From JAFANK01 sp036741695 (GTDB taxonomy: Bacteria > Vulcanimicrobiota > Vulcanimicrobiia > Eremiobacterales > Eremiobacteraceae): a stretch of DNA of 46,862 bases. The notes below the pieces were generated by a model. The model was not told where the DNA came from. It saw nothing but the letters and a program-made list of their open reading frames with translations, and made no database searches. Each line of letters starts with the position of its first letter. Position 1 is the first letter of the stretch. The position numbers and the translations under genes were made by a program. Where the stretch lies: NCBI GenBank assembly GCA_036741695.1, contig DAINRU010000017.1, positions 1 to 46,862 on the forward strand, written 5' to 3'. Shown here piece by piece: positions 7,244 to 15,608 of this stretch.

Positions 7244-8383
7244 GTGGAGAGCGCAGCCGCAGGTGCCTGGGTAGCCGTCGCCGCGATCGCGCTCGTCGAC
7301 CGGCGCGCGATGCCGCGGGTGCGTCGCACGCGGTCCGCAGGGGGCGCATCCGTCACCATGATCGTCCCGGCGCGCGATGAAGCCCGCAATATCGGCGCAT
7401 GGGTACACGACGCGCGGCGCCAGACCCACGCCGCACAGCGCATCATCGTGACCGATGATTGCTCCGAAGATGGAACAAGCGAGGCGGCTCTCGAGGCAGC
7501 AGCCGGCGACCCACGCGTCGAGGTGCGCCGTTTCGGTCCACCACCGCGCGGCTGGATCGGCAAGACGTGGGCCGCGCACAACGCCGCGTCGCTCGCCCAT
7601 AGCGAGTGGCTGCTCTTCAGCGACGCCGACGTGCGCATGACGCGCGATGCGCTGGCGAGCGCGCTGCACGCAGCGCAGGACACTTGTGCCGATGCCTTTT
7701 CGATGACGGCGACGCTCGAATGCGGCTCGTGGTGGGAGCGCCAGATCATGCCGGCGGTCGGGGCGCTTATCTTGTCGTCGATACCGGCCTTTCTCGTCAA
7801 TGACGACCGCTCGCGCGTGGCGCTTTTGGCCGGCGGGTTCATCTTGGCACGGCGCGAGGCGTACGAACGGGTGGGAGGACACATGAGCGTACGCGGGTCC
7901 ATCGCCGAAGATCGCGATCTCGCCGAGCGCTTCAAGGCCTTCGGCTATCGCGTCAGGCTGCGCGACGGCAGCGAGCTTCTGCGCGTGCGGATGTATGACG
8001 GACTGGCGCAGATGTGGGCCGGCTGGCGCAAGAACTTCTTCGAGGGAGCGCGGCGCAGCCCGCTGATCGCGGCGGTGTTCGTGGTGGTGACCGTGGCCAT
8101 GCTCGTCCTGCCGGTGCCGGTGCTCGCCCTCGTGGGCGTGCTCGGCGCGCACACAGGGCTGTCGGCGCAGCAGCGGCGCCTCGCGCTCGCCTGCGCGGTC
8201 TGCGTCGCATCGACCGCGCTCGTACGCATCGCGCGCGATCGGGCGATCGGTTTTCGCACCGACATCACGTCGCTTGCCGCGACTCCAATCGCCGGCGCGT
8301 TCGCGGCCGCGGTGATGGCGGCATCGGCGTGGCGCGTTATGAGCGGGCGAGGTCAGCGCTGGAAGGGGCGGACGATTCCTTGA
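7244..8383 (+). CDS. membrane-associated family 2 glycosyltransferase (HpnB/CrtQ-like)
   Basis: A 379-residue GT-A glycosyltransferase. After a short hydrophobic N terminus come the nucleotide-sugar motifs VPARDEARNIG and VTDDCSEDGT, the metal-binding DxD-type motif FSDADVRM, and the acceptor/catalytic region AEDRDLAERFKAFGYRV. The last about 100 residues hold two to three membrane helices. This architecture is that of the hopene-associated (HpnB) and carotenoid (CrtQ) glycosyltransferases, but no hopanoid or carotenoid genes are nearby, so the acceptor is unknown. The GTG at 7244 is chosen as the first usable start; it lacks its own ribosome site. Its 3' end overlaps the convergent CPBP gene by 47 nt. 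Confidence 0.8.
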   Translation: MESAAAGAWVAVAAIALVDRRAMPRVRRTRSAGGASVTMIVPARDEARNIGAWVHDARRQTHAAQRIIVTDDCSEDGTSEAALEAAAGDPRVEVRRFGPPPRGWIGKTWAAHNAASLAHSEWLLFSDADVRMTRDALASALHAAQDTCADAFSMTATLECGSWWERQIMPAVGALILSSIPAFLVNDDRSRVALLAGGFILARREAYERVGGHMSVRGSIAEDRDLAERFKAFGYRVRLRDGSELLRVRMYDGLAQMWAGWRKNFFEGARRSPLIAAVFVVVTVAMLVLPVPVLALVGVLGAHTGLSAQQRRLALACAVCVASTALVRIARDRAIGFRTDITSLAATPIAGAFAAAVMAASAWRVMSGRGQRWKGRTIP

Positions 8384-9296
8384 GCGTGCGGGCGTATCCC
8401 TCGCGCGAGTCGACCGCGCCGAGGAACGCACCCCACTTATGCAGCGCCAACAAGGCGACGAAACCAACGAGCAGCGCGAGGATCGAGCTCAAGCCTGCCT
8501 CGGGCCCGAACGCCCCGCCGGTGAGCCACTGCGGGCCGTTGACGCTTTCCACGAGCACCGTTCGAACCGGTATCGAGACGCCGCTCACCGGCAAGCCGAA
8601 GACCGGTCCCTCGAAGATATTCCACGCTGCATGCGCCCCGAATGCCAACCACAGCGATTTCGTCAAGAGCAGACTCGCGCATGCCCACAAGGCGAAGACG
8701 ACCAAGCCGCAGACGGTGAGGGCGGTCTGCTCGTGTGAATGCGGGTTGCCCAAGTGCACGGCAGCAAACGCAAGCGACGTGACAGCGATGGCGGGCACGA
8801 CGCCCCACTCCTCCCACAGATTCTGCAGGATGTAGCCGCGCAGCGATAGCTCTTCCGATAGGGCGCCAGCGAGGAAGACGGCGGTGGCGACTGCGATGAG
8901 CTTGGCGTCGCCGGCAACGCTGCCCAGACCGACCACGTGCGCGTGGCCCGATGCCGATTCGATGCCCAGTGCGATCGTCTGCATGCCCGCGCCGAGAAGC
9001 ACGCCCCATCCGAAGAGCCGCAACCATGGACCGCGCGGCGCGAAGCCGAGGGAAGCGACCGAACGGCGATCCACGTAGCGGCGCATGAGCACGGCGACGA
9101 GCACGACGGCGATCGCGCTTGCGAGTTCCCCGGTCGCCAAGTCGTTCCAGTTGAGCTCGGCCGAATATGCCTGCCCGCGAAGCGCATCGAAGACGAGCCA
9201 CAGCACCGCCGCGACCAAGAGCGTCGCGAGCACGAAGACCAAGACGCGGAAAAACGGACGCAGCCGGGCATCCTTGAAGAAGAGCTTGGCAAGCAT
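8337..9296 (-). CDS. CPBP family intramembrane metalloprotease
   Basis: A 319-residue multi-pass protein of the CPBP (CAAX protease and bacteriocin-processing, Abi) family. The three catalytic motifs are present in order: EELSLRGY (EExxxR), LAFAAVHLG (FxxxH) and FGAHAAWNIF (HxxxN). About eight hydrophobic helices surround them. Such proteases cleave within membranes; a physiological substrate cannot be named. The ATG at 9296 gives a compact N terminus (MLAKLFFKDA). ATG 9338 would add 14 residues and would overlap the divergent start of the next gene. It converges on the glycosyltransferase gene with a 47-nt coding overlap. Confidence 0.85.
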   Translation of the reverse strand: MLAKLFFKDARLRPFFRVLVFVLATLLVAAVLWLVFDALRGQAYSAELNWNDLATGELASAIAVVLVAVLMRRYVDRRSVASLGFAPRGPWLRLFGWGVLLGAGMQTIALGIESASGHAHVVGLGSVAGDAKLIAVATAVFLAGALSEELSLRGYILQNLWEEWGVVPAIAVTSLAFAAVHLGNPHSHEQTALTVCGLVVFALWACASLLLTKSLWLAFGAHAAWNIFEGPVFGLPVSGVSIPVRTVLVESVNGPQWLTGGAFGPEAGLSSILALLVGFVALLALHKWGAFLGAVDSREGYARTLKESSAPSSADLARS

Positions 9297-9336
9297 CAGC
9301 GGCGGAGTCTTGCGCTTTTGTGGGGAACAACCTTGC

Positions 9337-10518
9337 ATGCCTTTGGAACAAGAAATGCGATCGGCCTCCCCTGTTGCGCGACGCTTGCTCGACGCCTGGA
9401 GAGCTGAGATCGAGGCAAGCGCGGTCTATACGCTGCTGGTGAAGCGCGAGAAAGATGCCAGGCGCGCAGATATCCTGCGCCGCTTAGCGGAGTCAGAAGA
9501 TGGCCACAGGCGTCGTCTCGAGGCGCGCATGACCGAGCTTGGCATCGCGATACCAGACCCCAAGTCCGTGCGACTGTCACCCTGGCTTGAGCTGCAGGCG
9601 CGCGTCGCACCGGTCGGGCGGTTGCTGGCGGCCAGAGAGGCAGCAGAAGCCCTTGATATCCAGGAGCGTTACACGACTCCCACGGGCGACGCCCAGACCG
9701 ACCAACTCTTGCAGGCGATCCGGGTCGAAGAAGAGTCGCACGCGGGCGCAGTGCGGGATTTGCAACGGGGTGCCCCAGCTGCAGAAGCCAGTCCATCGCC
9801 GGCGCAAGGCCGGCTCGATCGCATCCTGCGCCGCGAGAAGTGGCATCAGGGTGGTTCAGGCTGGGTCGCCGGCGCGATCTATGGGGCCAACGACGGTCTG
9901 GCTGCGGTCTTCGGCATCATCGCCGGCGTCTCGGCTGCGACCGGTGCTTCCAGCTTCGTGCTGACAGCCGGACTATCGGGCGCGATCGCCTCTGCCGTCT
10001 CGATGGCGACGGGAGCGTTTCTGGCGGAGCGGTCCCAGGCTGAAGTCGCGGCAGCGAATCTCGCCCGCGAACGGCAAGAGATCGCAGAACACCCGGAAGA
10101 AGAAAAAGAAGAGCTCTCCCTCATCTACCAGCTCAAGGGCATGCCGCAAGCCGACGCCGACGAGCTGGCGGAACGACTTGCCAAGACGCCGGAGGCGATG
10201 CTCAACGTGCTGGCGGTGGAAGAACTCGGCGGCACAAGAGCGGCGGGCGACCCGCTGCAAGCAGCGGTCGCAGCGGGCATCAGCACGGGCGTCGGGGCGA
10301 TCATCCCCGTCATACCGTTCTTTTTCATGACCGGACCCGCTGCCATCATCACGGCAGCCGTCGTCTCGCTCATCGCCCATTTCCTCGTCGGCGCCGCCAA
10401 GTCGCTCGTGACGCTTCGCAGTTGGTGGTCGTCAGGGCTCGAGATGACGCTTGCCGGCGCGATCGTCGGCGGTGTGCTCTACGGCGTGGGGTTGATCTTC
10501 AAAGCCTCGGGCTATTAG
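9337..10518 (+). CDS. ferritin-like/VIT1 fusion iron (manganese) transporter, MbfA-like
   Basis: A 393-residue two-part protein. Residues 1 to about 150 form a rubrerythrin-like four-helix domain, with carboxylate/histidine ligands suggested by WRAEIEASAVY, SEDGH and EEESH (two ExxH motifs). From about residue 165 a CCC1/VIT1 membrane domain begins (SGWVAGAIYGANDGLAAVFG, GLSGAIASAVSMATGAFLAE) and ends with three helices after a charged loop. This is the layout of membrane-bound ferritin MbfA, an iron exporter protecting against peroxide stress in alphaproteobacteria. Start ATG 9337 lies in a GCATGC palindrome. Its presence near SOD and the selenoperoxiredoxin suits a role in iron and oxidant control. 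Cation and direction of transport are inferred from the family. Confidence 0.85.
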   Translation: MPLEQEMRSASPVARRLLDAWRAEIEASAVYTLLVKREKDARRADILRRLAESEDGHRRRLEARMTELGIAIPDPKSVRLSPWLELQARVAPVGRLLAAREAAEALDIQERYTTPTGDAQTDQLLQAIRVEEESHAGAVRDLQRGAPAAEASPSPAQGRLDRILRREKWHQGGSGWVAGAIYGANDGLAAVFGIIAGVSAATGASSFVLTAGLSGAIASAVSMATGAFLAERSQAEVAAANLARERQEIAEHPEEEKEELSLIYQLKGMPQADADELAERLAKTPEAMLNVLAVEELGGTRAAGDPLQAAVAAGISTGVGAIIPVIPFFFMTGPAAIITAAVVSLIAHFLVGAAKSLVTLRSWWSSGLEMTLAGAIVGGVLYGVGLIFKASGY

Positions 10519-10529
10519 CGCTGTGCAGG

Positions 10530-10949
10530 CTAGGGATGTTCTTCCACCCAGACGGCGCCGTCCGGGCCGAACTCCTTTTTCCAGATAGGGGCTCGCGCCT
10601 TGAGCTGATCGATGACGAATTCGCACGCGCCGAACGCCGCGCTCCGATGCGTGGCCGCCACGGCGATGACGACCGCGGGCTCGCCGACGGCAAGCCTGCC
10701 GCTGCGATGGTGGATGGCAACGCGTTGGATCGCAAAGCGAGATGTTGCTTCCTGTGCGATCTGAGCGAAGACGCTGTGCGCCATCTCCGGATACGCTTCG
10801 TATTCGAGCCCGGTCACGGTCCGCCCGCGTGCGTGGTCGCGCACGCGACCGACGAACGTGACGATACCACCGGCATCCGGGCCTACGACAAGCGCCGTCA
10901 CCGCGCGCTCATCGAGCGGCTCCGGCGTCAGCAAGAACTGCATCGTCAT
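10530..10949 (-). CDS. moaE: molybdopterin synthase catalytic subunit MoaE
   Basis: A 139-residue MoaE. With thiocarboxylated MoaD it converts cyclic pyranopterin monophosphate to molybdopterin. Recognisable elements are GGIVTFVGRVRDHARG near the N terminus, IHHRSGRLAVGEPAVVIAV in the middle, and the conserved RSAAFGACEFVIDQLKARAP followed by IWKKEF, which holds the active-site lysines. Its ATG overlaps the moaD stop by four bases (ATGA), so the two subunits are translationally coupled. A molybdoenzyme that would use the cofactor lies at 23531-24112. The rest of the pathway (moaA, moaC, moeA, mobA) is absent from the window. Confidence 0.93.
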   Translation of the reverse strand: MTMQFLLTPEPLDERAVTALVVGPDAGGIVTFVGRVRDHARGRTVTGLEYEAYPEMAHSVFAQIAQEATSRFAIQRVAIHHRSGRLAVGEPAVVIAVAATHRSAAFGACEFVIDQLKARAPIWKKEFGPDGAVWVEEHP

Positions 10950-11191
10950 CCGCCGGCCAAAGGAGGCAGAAGCGCGAGCTCGTCGCCATCGCGCACCTGC
11001 GCGTCGGGCTTGACGTGTTCGCGATTGAGCGCGAAGGCCACGCTCGTGGCCGCGGTCTTGAGCTTGGGGAATGACTCATACAGCGAGGCGAGGATGTCAG
11101 CCGCGCGCGCGTTGTCAGGCACGTCGGCGACGTACGTTGAGAGTCCGGTCGCCTCGCGCTGGGAAGCGAAGAATCGGATGGTGACCCGCAT
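10946..11191 (-). CDS. moaD: molybdopterin synthase sulfur-carrier subunit MoaD
   Basis: An 81-residue beta-grasp protein ending in the essential Gly-Gly (LALLPPLAGG), whose C-terminal glycine is adenylylated and thiocarboxylated by MoeB/ThiF-type enzymes. The N-terminal MRVTIRFFASQREATG and the VRDGDELALLPP strand before the tail are typical MoaD. It is the first gene of a two-gene moaD-moaE unit, divergent from sod with about 120 nt between starts. Distinct from the ThiS at 22645, which ends in the same tail but is embedded in thiamine genes. Confidence 0.93.
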   Translation of the reverse strand: MRVTIRFFASQREATGLSTYVADVPDNARAADILASLYESFPKLKTAATSVAFALNREHVKPDAQVRDGDELALLPPLAGG

Positions 11192-11312
11192 CGGGCTGGC
11201 TTAGTACCACATTTGGCCTGGGAAACCATGCGCCCGCCCTAGGATATGCAGGGCCTGCGTACAATTCGGTACTTCCACATACACGCCGTAACGACCATTG
11301 GGGAGGATAGTC

Positions 11313-11927
11313 ATGGCCTTTGAAGTACCGCCGCTCCCGTATGCCTACGATGCGTTGGAGCCGTTCATCGACAAAGAGACGATGACGCTGCACCACGACA
11401 AACACCACGCAGCCTACGTCGCGAACCTCAACGCAGCGATCGAGAAGCATCCAGAACTCGCCGGCAAGAGCGCTGACGATCTCGTGCGCGACTTGAACGC
11501 CGTGCCGGACGACATCCGCACCGCCGTGCGCAATAACGGTGGCGGTCACGTCAATCATTCGATGTTTTGGGCCATCATGGGACCCAAACGCGGCGGCGTG
11601 CCGCAGGGGAAGATCGCGTCGGCGATCTCAGGCGCGTTCGGCGACTTCGAAGCATTCAAGAAACTCTTCGCCGATACCGGTCTCAAGCAGTTCGGCAGCG
11701 GTTGGGTATGGCTCGTGCGTGCCAAGGACGGCAAGCTGTCGGTGATCAGCACGGCCAACCAGGACAATCCGATGTCGGCAGGCTTGACACCGATCATGGG
11801 CAACGACGTCTGGGAGCATGCCTACTATCTGAAGTATCAGAACCGCCGCGCTGATTATCTGGGCGCGTGGTGGAACGTCGTGGACTGGGACGCCGTCACC
11901 CGCCGCTTGGACGCCGCAGAGCGCTAG
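11313..11927 (+). CDS. iron/manganese superoxide dismutase
   Basis: A 204-residue Fe/Mn superoxide dismutase (superoxide to hydrogen peroxide and oxygen). The N-terminal ligand histidine is His27 in TLHHDKHHAAYV. The second lies in GGGHVNHSMFW, and the last two ligands, Asp and His, are in DVWEHAYYLKYQNRRADYL. No signal peptide, so cytoplasmic. ATG 11313 has a strong GGGGAGGA 5 nt upstream, which settles the start over an in-frame ATG at 11298. Metal preference cannot be read reliably from these motifs. fabI follows after 9 nt and may be co-transcribed. Confidence 0.95.
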   Translation: MAFEVPPLPYAYDALEPFIDKETMTLHHDKHHAAYVANLNAAIEKHPELAGKSADDLVRDLNAVPDDIRTAVRNNGGGHVNHSMFWAIMGPKRGGVPQGKIASAISGAFGDFEAFKKLFADTGLKQFGSGWVWLVRAKDGKLSVISTANQDNPMSAGLTPIMGNDVWEHAYYLKYQNRRADYLGAWWNVVDWDAVTRRLDAAER

Positions 11928-11936
11928 ACGCACGCT

Positions 11937-12710
11937 ATGGCGCTTCTAACCGGGAAGAAAGCCTGCGTGCTCGGCGTCGCCAACCGCTGGAGCATCGCAA
12001 CCGCGATCGCGCGAGCCTTGCACGCGCATGGCGCGTCGCTCATCCTCACCTACGAGGGCGAGCGCACTCGCGAGGACGTCGAGAAATTGGCGAAAGAGCT
12101 GGGCGGCGGCCCGACGACCGCCGCCGACGTGTCCAAGGACGAGAGCATCGCAGCCCTGCGCGAGTTCGTCGTCGCGCAGTGCGGCACGCTCGACGTCCTC
12201 GTGCACAGCTTGGCCTACGCGCGTAAAGAAGAGCTCGCGGGGAAGTATTTCAACACCTCGCGGTCGGGCTTTGGTCTGGCCCTCGACATCAGCGCCTACT
12301 CGCTGGTCGCGCTGTGCCGGGAGCTGCAGCCGACGTTCGCTCAAGCCGCCTCGGTCATGGCCATGACGTATCTCGGCTCGGTGCGGGCGGTCCGCAATTA
12401 CAACGTCATGGGTGTGGCCAAAGCAGCCCTCGAGTCGTCCGTTCGCTACCTCGCCGAGGATCTGGGCGAGTTCGGCGGCGTGCGTGTCAACGCGATCTCA
12501 GCTGGACCGATCAAGACCGCCTCGGCGCGAGCGGTGGGCGGGTTCACGAACATCCTGAGCGACGTCGCGGCCAAGGCTCCGCTGCGACGCAATGCGACGG
12601 CCGATGACGTCGCGGGCGCAGCGGTCTTCCTGGCGAGCGAGCTCTCGTCGGCGGTGACGGGCCAAGTCCTCTACGTGGATGCAGGCTATAACATACTGGG
12701 GATCGTCTAG
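11937..12710 (+). CDS. fabI: enoyl-ACP reductase FabI
   Basis: A 257-residue short-chain dehydrogenase performing the last reduction of fatty-acid elongation with NAD(P)H. The FabI-type variant glycine motif GVANRWSIATAIA replaces the usual TGxxxGxG. The catalytic Tyr and Lys are spaced as in FabI: MTYLGS, then a YNVMGVAKAALE stretch with Tyr-x6-Lys. The substrate loop RVNAISAGPIKTASARA matches FabI, and the protein ends in a conserved LYVDAGYNILG. It follows sod closely. It is followed by a palindromic repeat element. FabI is the triclosan/isoniazid-class target in other bacteria. Confidence 0.94.
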   Translation: MALLTGKKACVLGVANRWSIATAIARALHAHGASLILTYEGERTREDVEKLAKELGGGPTTAADVSKDESIAALREFVVAQCGTLDVLVHSLAYARKEELAGKYFNTSRSGFGLALDISAYSLVALCRELQPTFAQAASVMAMTYLGSVRAVRNYNVMGVAKAALESSVRYLAEDLGEFGGVRVNAISAGPIKTASARAVGGFTNILSDVAAKAPLRRNATADDVAGAAVFLASELSSAVTGQVLYVDAGYNILGIV

Positions 12711-12728
12711 CCGATGTTAGTGTTGTAG

Positions 12729-12749
12729 CAACGGACCTTTAGGTCCGTT
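12729..12749. repeat. palindromic intergenic element, copy 1
   Basis: AACGGACCT-TT-AGGTCCGTT is a perfect 9-bp inverted repeat (12730-12749) beginning 20 nt after the fabI stop. With one base change in the loop the same sequence recurs at 46698-46718, also just after a gene. A second, partly matching arm (GGTCCGCTACTAC, about 12792-12804) could pair with GTTGTAGCAACGGACC, making a larger cruciform of roughly 80 nt. No T-run follows, so it is not a standard terminator. Confidence 0.65.
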
Positions 12750-12822
12750 TCCCGCTAGAGGTCCAGCGCATCTGGATGCTAAAGCGAGGGGTCCGCTACT
12801 ACGACGAAGGGGGTGAGGGCAC

Positions 12823-13032
12823 ATGGGGTTGACCTGGCAAGATGTCGAGGACATCGCGTTCGAGCTGTCTCAGGCATACCCGGATGAGGATCCCAAACAA
12901 GTTCCCATGCCCGACCTTCTGCGGTTGGTCACCGAGCTTGACGATTTCGAAGACGATCCGGAAAAAGTCGACGAGCTGACGCTCGAACGCATCGCGCAGG
13001 CGTGGGGCGAGGAGTTCGCGCACCAAGCGTGA
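12823..13032 (+). CDS. IscX-like small acidic protein
   Basis: A 69-residue acidic protein resembling IscX (YfhJ), which binds the cysteine desulfurase IscS and iron and modulates Fe-S cluster assembly. Diagnostic parts are the start MGLTWQDVEDIA, the central AYPDEDPKQVPMPDLLRLV and the acidic LDDFEDDPEK segment, ending with a helix containing LERIAQAW. Ribosome site GGGTGAGG lies just upstream. No iscS, iscU or other isc genes are near; it precedes the Lon-N protein instead. The match is by pattern over the whole length; confidence is good but not complete, because the protein is short. Confidence 0.8.
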   Translation: MGLTWQDVEDIAFELSQAYPDEDPKQVPMPDLLRLVTELDDFEDDPEKVDELTLERIAQAWGEEFAHQA

Positions 13033-13075
13033 GCCCAGCCCGTCGGTCGCACGCGGCCGGCTGCCCCATCTGATC

Positions 13076-13753
13076 ATGGATTCCGTTCTCGGTCTGTTCC
13101 CCCTCAACACGGTTCTGCTGCCCGGCGCAGCGCTGCGCTTGCACGTCTTTGAAGACCGCTATAAGGAGATGATGGCGCAATGCATCGAGCACGGCCTGCC
13201 GTTTGGCGTGTTGCTCGACCGCAAGGGCAATGAGGTCGGCGACGATCTCGACCCGGTCGAGATCGGCACGGCCGCCATCATCCGCCACGTGACGAAGCTG
13301 ACGGCGGGACGCCTCTACATCGTCGCTCAAGGCACGCGCCGGTTCAAAGTTGATCGGGTCGTCGCGCGGGCGCCCTTCTGGCGAGCCGAGGTGTCGTTTC
13401 TCGAGGAGATCGACGGGCCGTCCGATAGCGCTAGCCGGCTGCGCGAGACCGCCATCGAGCATTTCAAGGACTATCTCGAAGCTTTGCTCGCCGTATCTGG
13501 GAACGAGCTCGACGCGATCGAGCTGCCGAGCGACGTGGCCGCGTCGTCATACATCATCGCCGAGGCGCTCCAGGTCGACGTGGCGGTCAAGCAGCGACTG
13601 CTCGAAGCCGGTTCGGCCGCCGAACGTTTGGACGCCGAGCTCAAGCTGCTCGATGAGGAGACCCGCCGAGTACGCGCGCTCCGCGCCGACGCAGCGCGCG
13701 GCGTCGAACAGCAGCCTGAGTCAGTGCTGCACGCCCGCTTCTCGCGCAATTGA
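13076..13753 (+). CDS. stand-alone Lon N-terminal (LON substrate-binding) domain protein
   Basis: A 225-residue protein consisting of a Lon N-terminal-type domain without the AAA+ ATPase or protease parts. The start VLGLFPLNTVLLPGAALRLH and the HVFEDRYKEMM motif are characteristic of the PUA-like LON domain. The C terminus is a helical bundle (about 125-215). Such stand-alone proteins are common in bacteria; a role in recognising unfolded proteins is presumed from Lon but not shown. It sits 43 nt after the IscX-like gene and 4 nt before the NUDIX gene, a likely operon. Confidence 0.85.
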   Translation: MDSVLGLFPLNTVLLPGAALRLHVFEDRYKEMMAQCIEHGLPFGVLLDRKGNEVGDDLDPVEIGTAAIIRHVTKLTAGRLYIVAQGTRRFKVDRVVARAPFWRAEVSFLEEIDGPSDSASRLRETAIEHFKDYLEALLAVSGNELDAIELPSDVAASSYIIAEALQVDVAVKQRLLEAGSAAERLDAELKLLDEETRRVRALRADAARGVEQQPESVLHARFSRN

Positions 13754-13757
13754 CGCC

Positions 13758-14594
13758 ATGACGATCGCGCTGCGCCGCTTGCGCGAGCGCCTGACGGCGC
13801 GCGTCCGCACGGTCGTCGACAACCCGGATGCCCGCCGTGCCGCCGTGCTCGTGCCGCTCGTGGGGTCGCAGACCGCTCCTGATATCGTGTTCTTCGAGCG
13901 CACGCACGAGGTGCTGGAGCACAAGGGCGAGATCTGTTTTCCGGGAGGCTCGGTCGAGCCGCATGATGACGGGCCGGTGGCCGCAGCGCTGCGCGAAGCG
14001 CACGAAGAGTTGACCGTTTTGCCGGACGCCGTCGAGATCATCGGCTTGCTCGACGACGTCGAGACGCGGGTGAGCAACTACACGATCACGCCGGTGGTGG
14101 GGTTTATCGAAGGGCAGCCACAGCTGCAGCCCGATCCACTGGAAGTCGCGCGGATCATCCGCGTGCCGCTGGCGCGCCTGTTCGAACCTGGCGTAGAGGC
14201 GACGCAGGTGCGAGAACACGAAGGCACGCGCCTGCTCATGTACTCCTACACGTTCGACGGCAATCGAGTGTGGGGCGCGACCGGGCGCATCACCCGGGCG
14301 TTGGTCGACACGTTGCGAAAGGATGAGAGGATGCACTTCGTGGTCTTCATCGAGTACACGGACATGGCGGCACGCGAGCGCTCGCTGCCCAGCCATCGGG
14401 CCTACCTCGCGCAGGGCCGTGCCAGCGGCGAGGTCGTTCAATCCGGTCCTTTCGCTGACGGCAAAGGCGGGATGTACATCCTCGACGTCGAGGATGAAGC
14501 GCGCGCCCGGGCCTTCGTTGCCACAGACCCATATACGGCGGCGGGCATGAAGCTCACCCTGCGGCAGTGGCATGCCAGCCGCGAAGGCAAATAG
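13758..14594 (+). CDS. NUDIX hydrolase (CoA pyrophosphatase-like) fused to a YCII domain
   Basis: A 278-residue fusion. Residues about 25-190 are a NUDIX domain with the CoA-pyrophosphatase signature EHKGEICFPGGSVEP running into the Nudix-box core REAHEEL (79-85), suggesting cleavage of CoA or related nucleotides. From Met192 a YCII domain (dimeric ferredoxin-like fold) begins: MHFVVFIEYTDMAARER, with SHRAYLAQGRASGEVVQSGP. The join (VDTLRKDER) is in frame with no stop. An AAAGGA precedes ATG 14331, so the YCII part might also be made separately. The start ATG 13758 follows the Lon-N stop by 4 nt. Convergent with the aldolase gene. Confidence 0.8.
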   Translation: MTIALRRLRERLTARVRTVVDNPDARRAAVLVPLVGSQTAPDIVFFERTHEVLEHKGEICFPGGSVEPHDDGPVAAALREAHEELTVLPDAVEIIGLLDDVETRVSNYTITPVVGFIEGQPQLQPDPLEVARIIRVPLARLFEPGVEATQVREHEGTRLLMYSYTFDGNRVWGATGRITRALVDTLRKDERMHFVVFIEYTDMAARERSLPSHRAYLAQGRASGEVVQSGPFADGKGGMYILDVEDEARARAFVATDPYTAAGMKLTLRQWHASREGK

Positions 14595-14595
14595 G

Positions 14596-14622
14596 AAAAA
14601 GGCGCGACGTGTAGTCGCGCCT
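14596..14622 (-). terminator. Rho-independent terminator of the aldolase gene
   Basis: AGGCGCGAC (14600-14608) and GTCGCGCCT (14614-14622) form a 9-bp stem with a GTGTA loop. On the minus strand it is followed by five Ts (14600-14596), giving a proper terminator 18 nt after the aldolase stop. It may also stop plus-strand transcripts from the NUDIX gene. Confidence 0.85.
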
Positions 14623-14639
14623 GAGCAAGGCGGCTGGGC

Positions 14640-15542
14640 TTAGCCGCTGTAGTCTTTGAGGATCTTCTGGATTTTGCCCGTGATCTCAAGCGCATCGGCG
14701 TGACGACGCTGCCACAAATTGCGTCCGAAGATGAGACCGGTGACACCGGCCTCCATCGCCGCGCGCGTCTTGCGCAACAGGTCTTCGTCGCCCATCTTGC
14801 TGCCACCGGAGATGAGCACGAGCGTGCGCCCCGCTGAAGTCACAACCTTGCGGATGGCCTCGGCTTCGGAGAGCTGGATCGACGGATATGGCTTTGGCTG
14901 CTTGTCGTTGTCGGTGATCTTCGGCTCGTTGAGCTTGACGATGTCTGCGCCCATCTCACAGGCGACGCGCGCGGCGTAGTCGATCGCATAGAGCGAATCC
15001 TGACCGCCCTTTTCCTTCACGGCTTTTCCGCGCGGATACGACCAGACCACGAGCGGCATTCCGTAGCGGTCGCAGTCCTCGCGCACCCGCGTGAGCTGCG
15101 CGATGTCGTCGCCCTGACGCGGGCTACCCACGTAGAGCGTGTAGCCGACAGCGTCGGCGCCGAGGCGCACCGCGTCTTCGACGGATGCGGTGAGCGGCGA
15201 GAACGCGTCGTCGTCGCTCGGGATATTGGTCTTGCCGTTGATCTTCAACAGGAGGGGTACCTTGCCGGCATATTTGTAGAAGTACTTGCTGGCCAGACCG
15301 TAGTGCAGCGCGATGCCGGAATAATTGCCTTCCAGCGCGAGACGATATTCGTACTCAGGATCGATGCTCTCGGGGTTGTCGAAGAAATCGACCGGACCGT
15401 GCTCGAGCCCCTGATCGATCGGCAAGAAGAGCAGGGTGCCGTTGCCCGGGCCAAACTCGTACATCATGCGATGCAGACGGGCTCTCTTGCCGGGTGACAG
15501 GCCAAGCTCGTCGAGCGTCGGTCGCTGCACTTTGGTGAGCAT
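14640..15542 (-). CDS. fbaB: class I fructose-bisphosphate aldolase, FbaB (DeoC/LacD) type
   Basis: A 300-residue TIM-barrel aldolase of the archaeal/bacterial class IA (FbaB) family, catalysing fructose-1,6-bisphosphate cleavage to triose phosphates through a lysine Schiff base. Supporting segments are LLFLPIDQGLEHGPVDFF, ASKYFYKYAGKVPLLLKING, a central MGADIVKLNEPKITDN with the candidate catalytic Lys, and the phosphate-binding LVLISGGSKMGDEDLL and GVTGLIFGRNLWQR. Start ATG 15542 is the first Met of a typical N terminus. Monocistronic, with its own terminator. Class I FbaB is often paired with or replaces class II Fba. Confidence 0.92.
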   Translation of the reverse strand: MLTKVQRPTLDELGLSPGKRARLHRMMYEFGPGNGTLLFLPIDQGLEHGPVDFFDNPESIDPEYEYRLALEGNYSGIALHYGLASKYFYKYAGKVPLLLKINGKTNIPSDDDAFSPLTASVEDAVRLGADAVGYTLYVGSPRQGDDIAQLTRVREDCDRYGMPLVVWSYPRGKAVKEKGGQDSLYAIDYAARVACEMGADIVKLNEPKITDNDKQPKPYPSIQLSEAEAIRKVVTSAGRTLVLISGGSKMGDEDLLRKTRAAMEAGVTGLIFGRNLWQRRHADALEITGKIQKILKDYSG

Positions 15543-15608
15543 GGGGAAACCTCCGAGAGACCTATGGGAGCCGCGTGAAAGATCGGATGATATCAGTACG
15601 ACTTCGGC

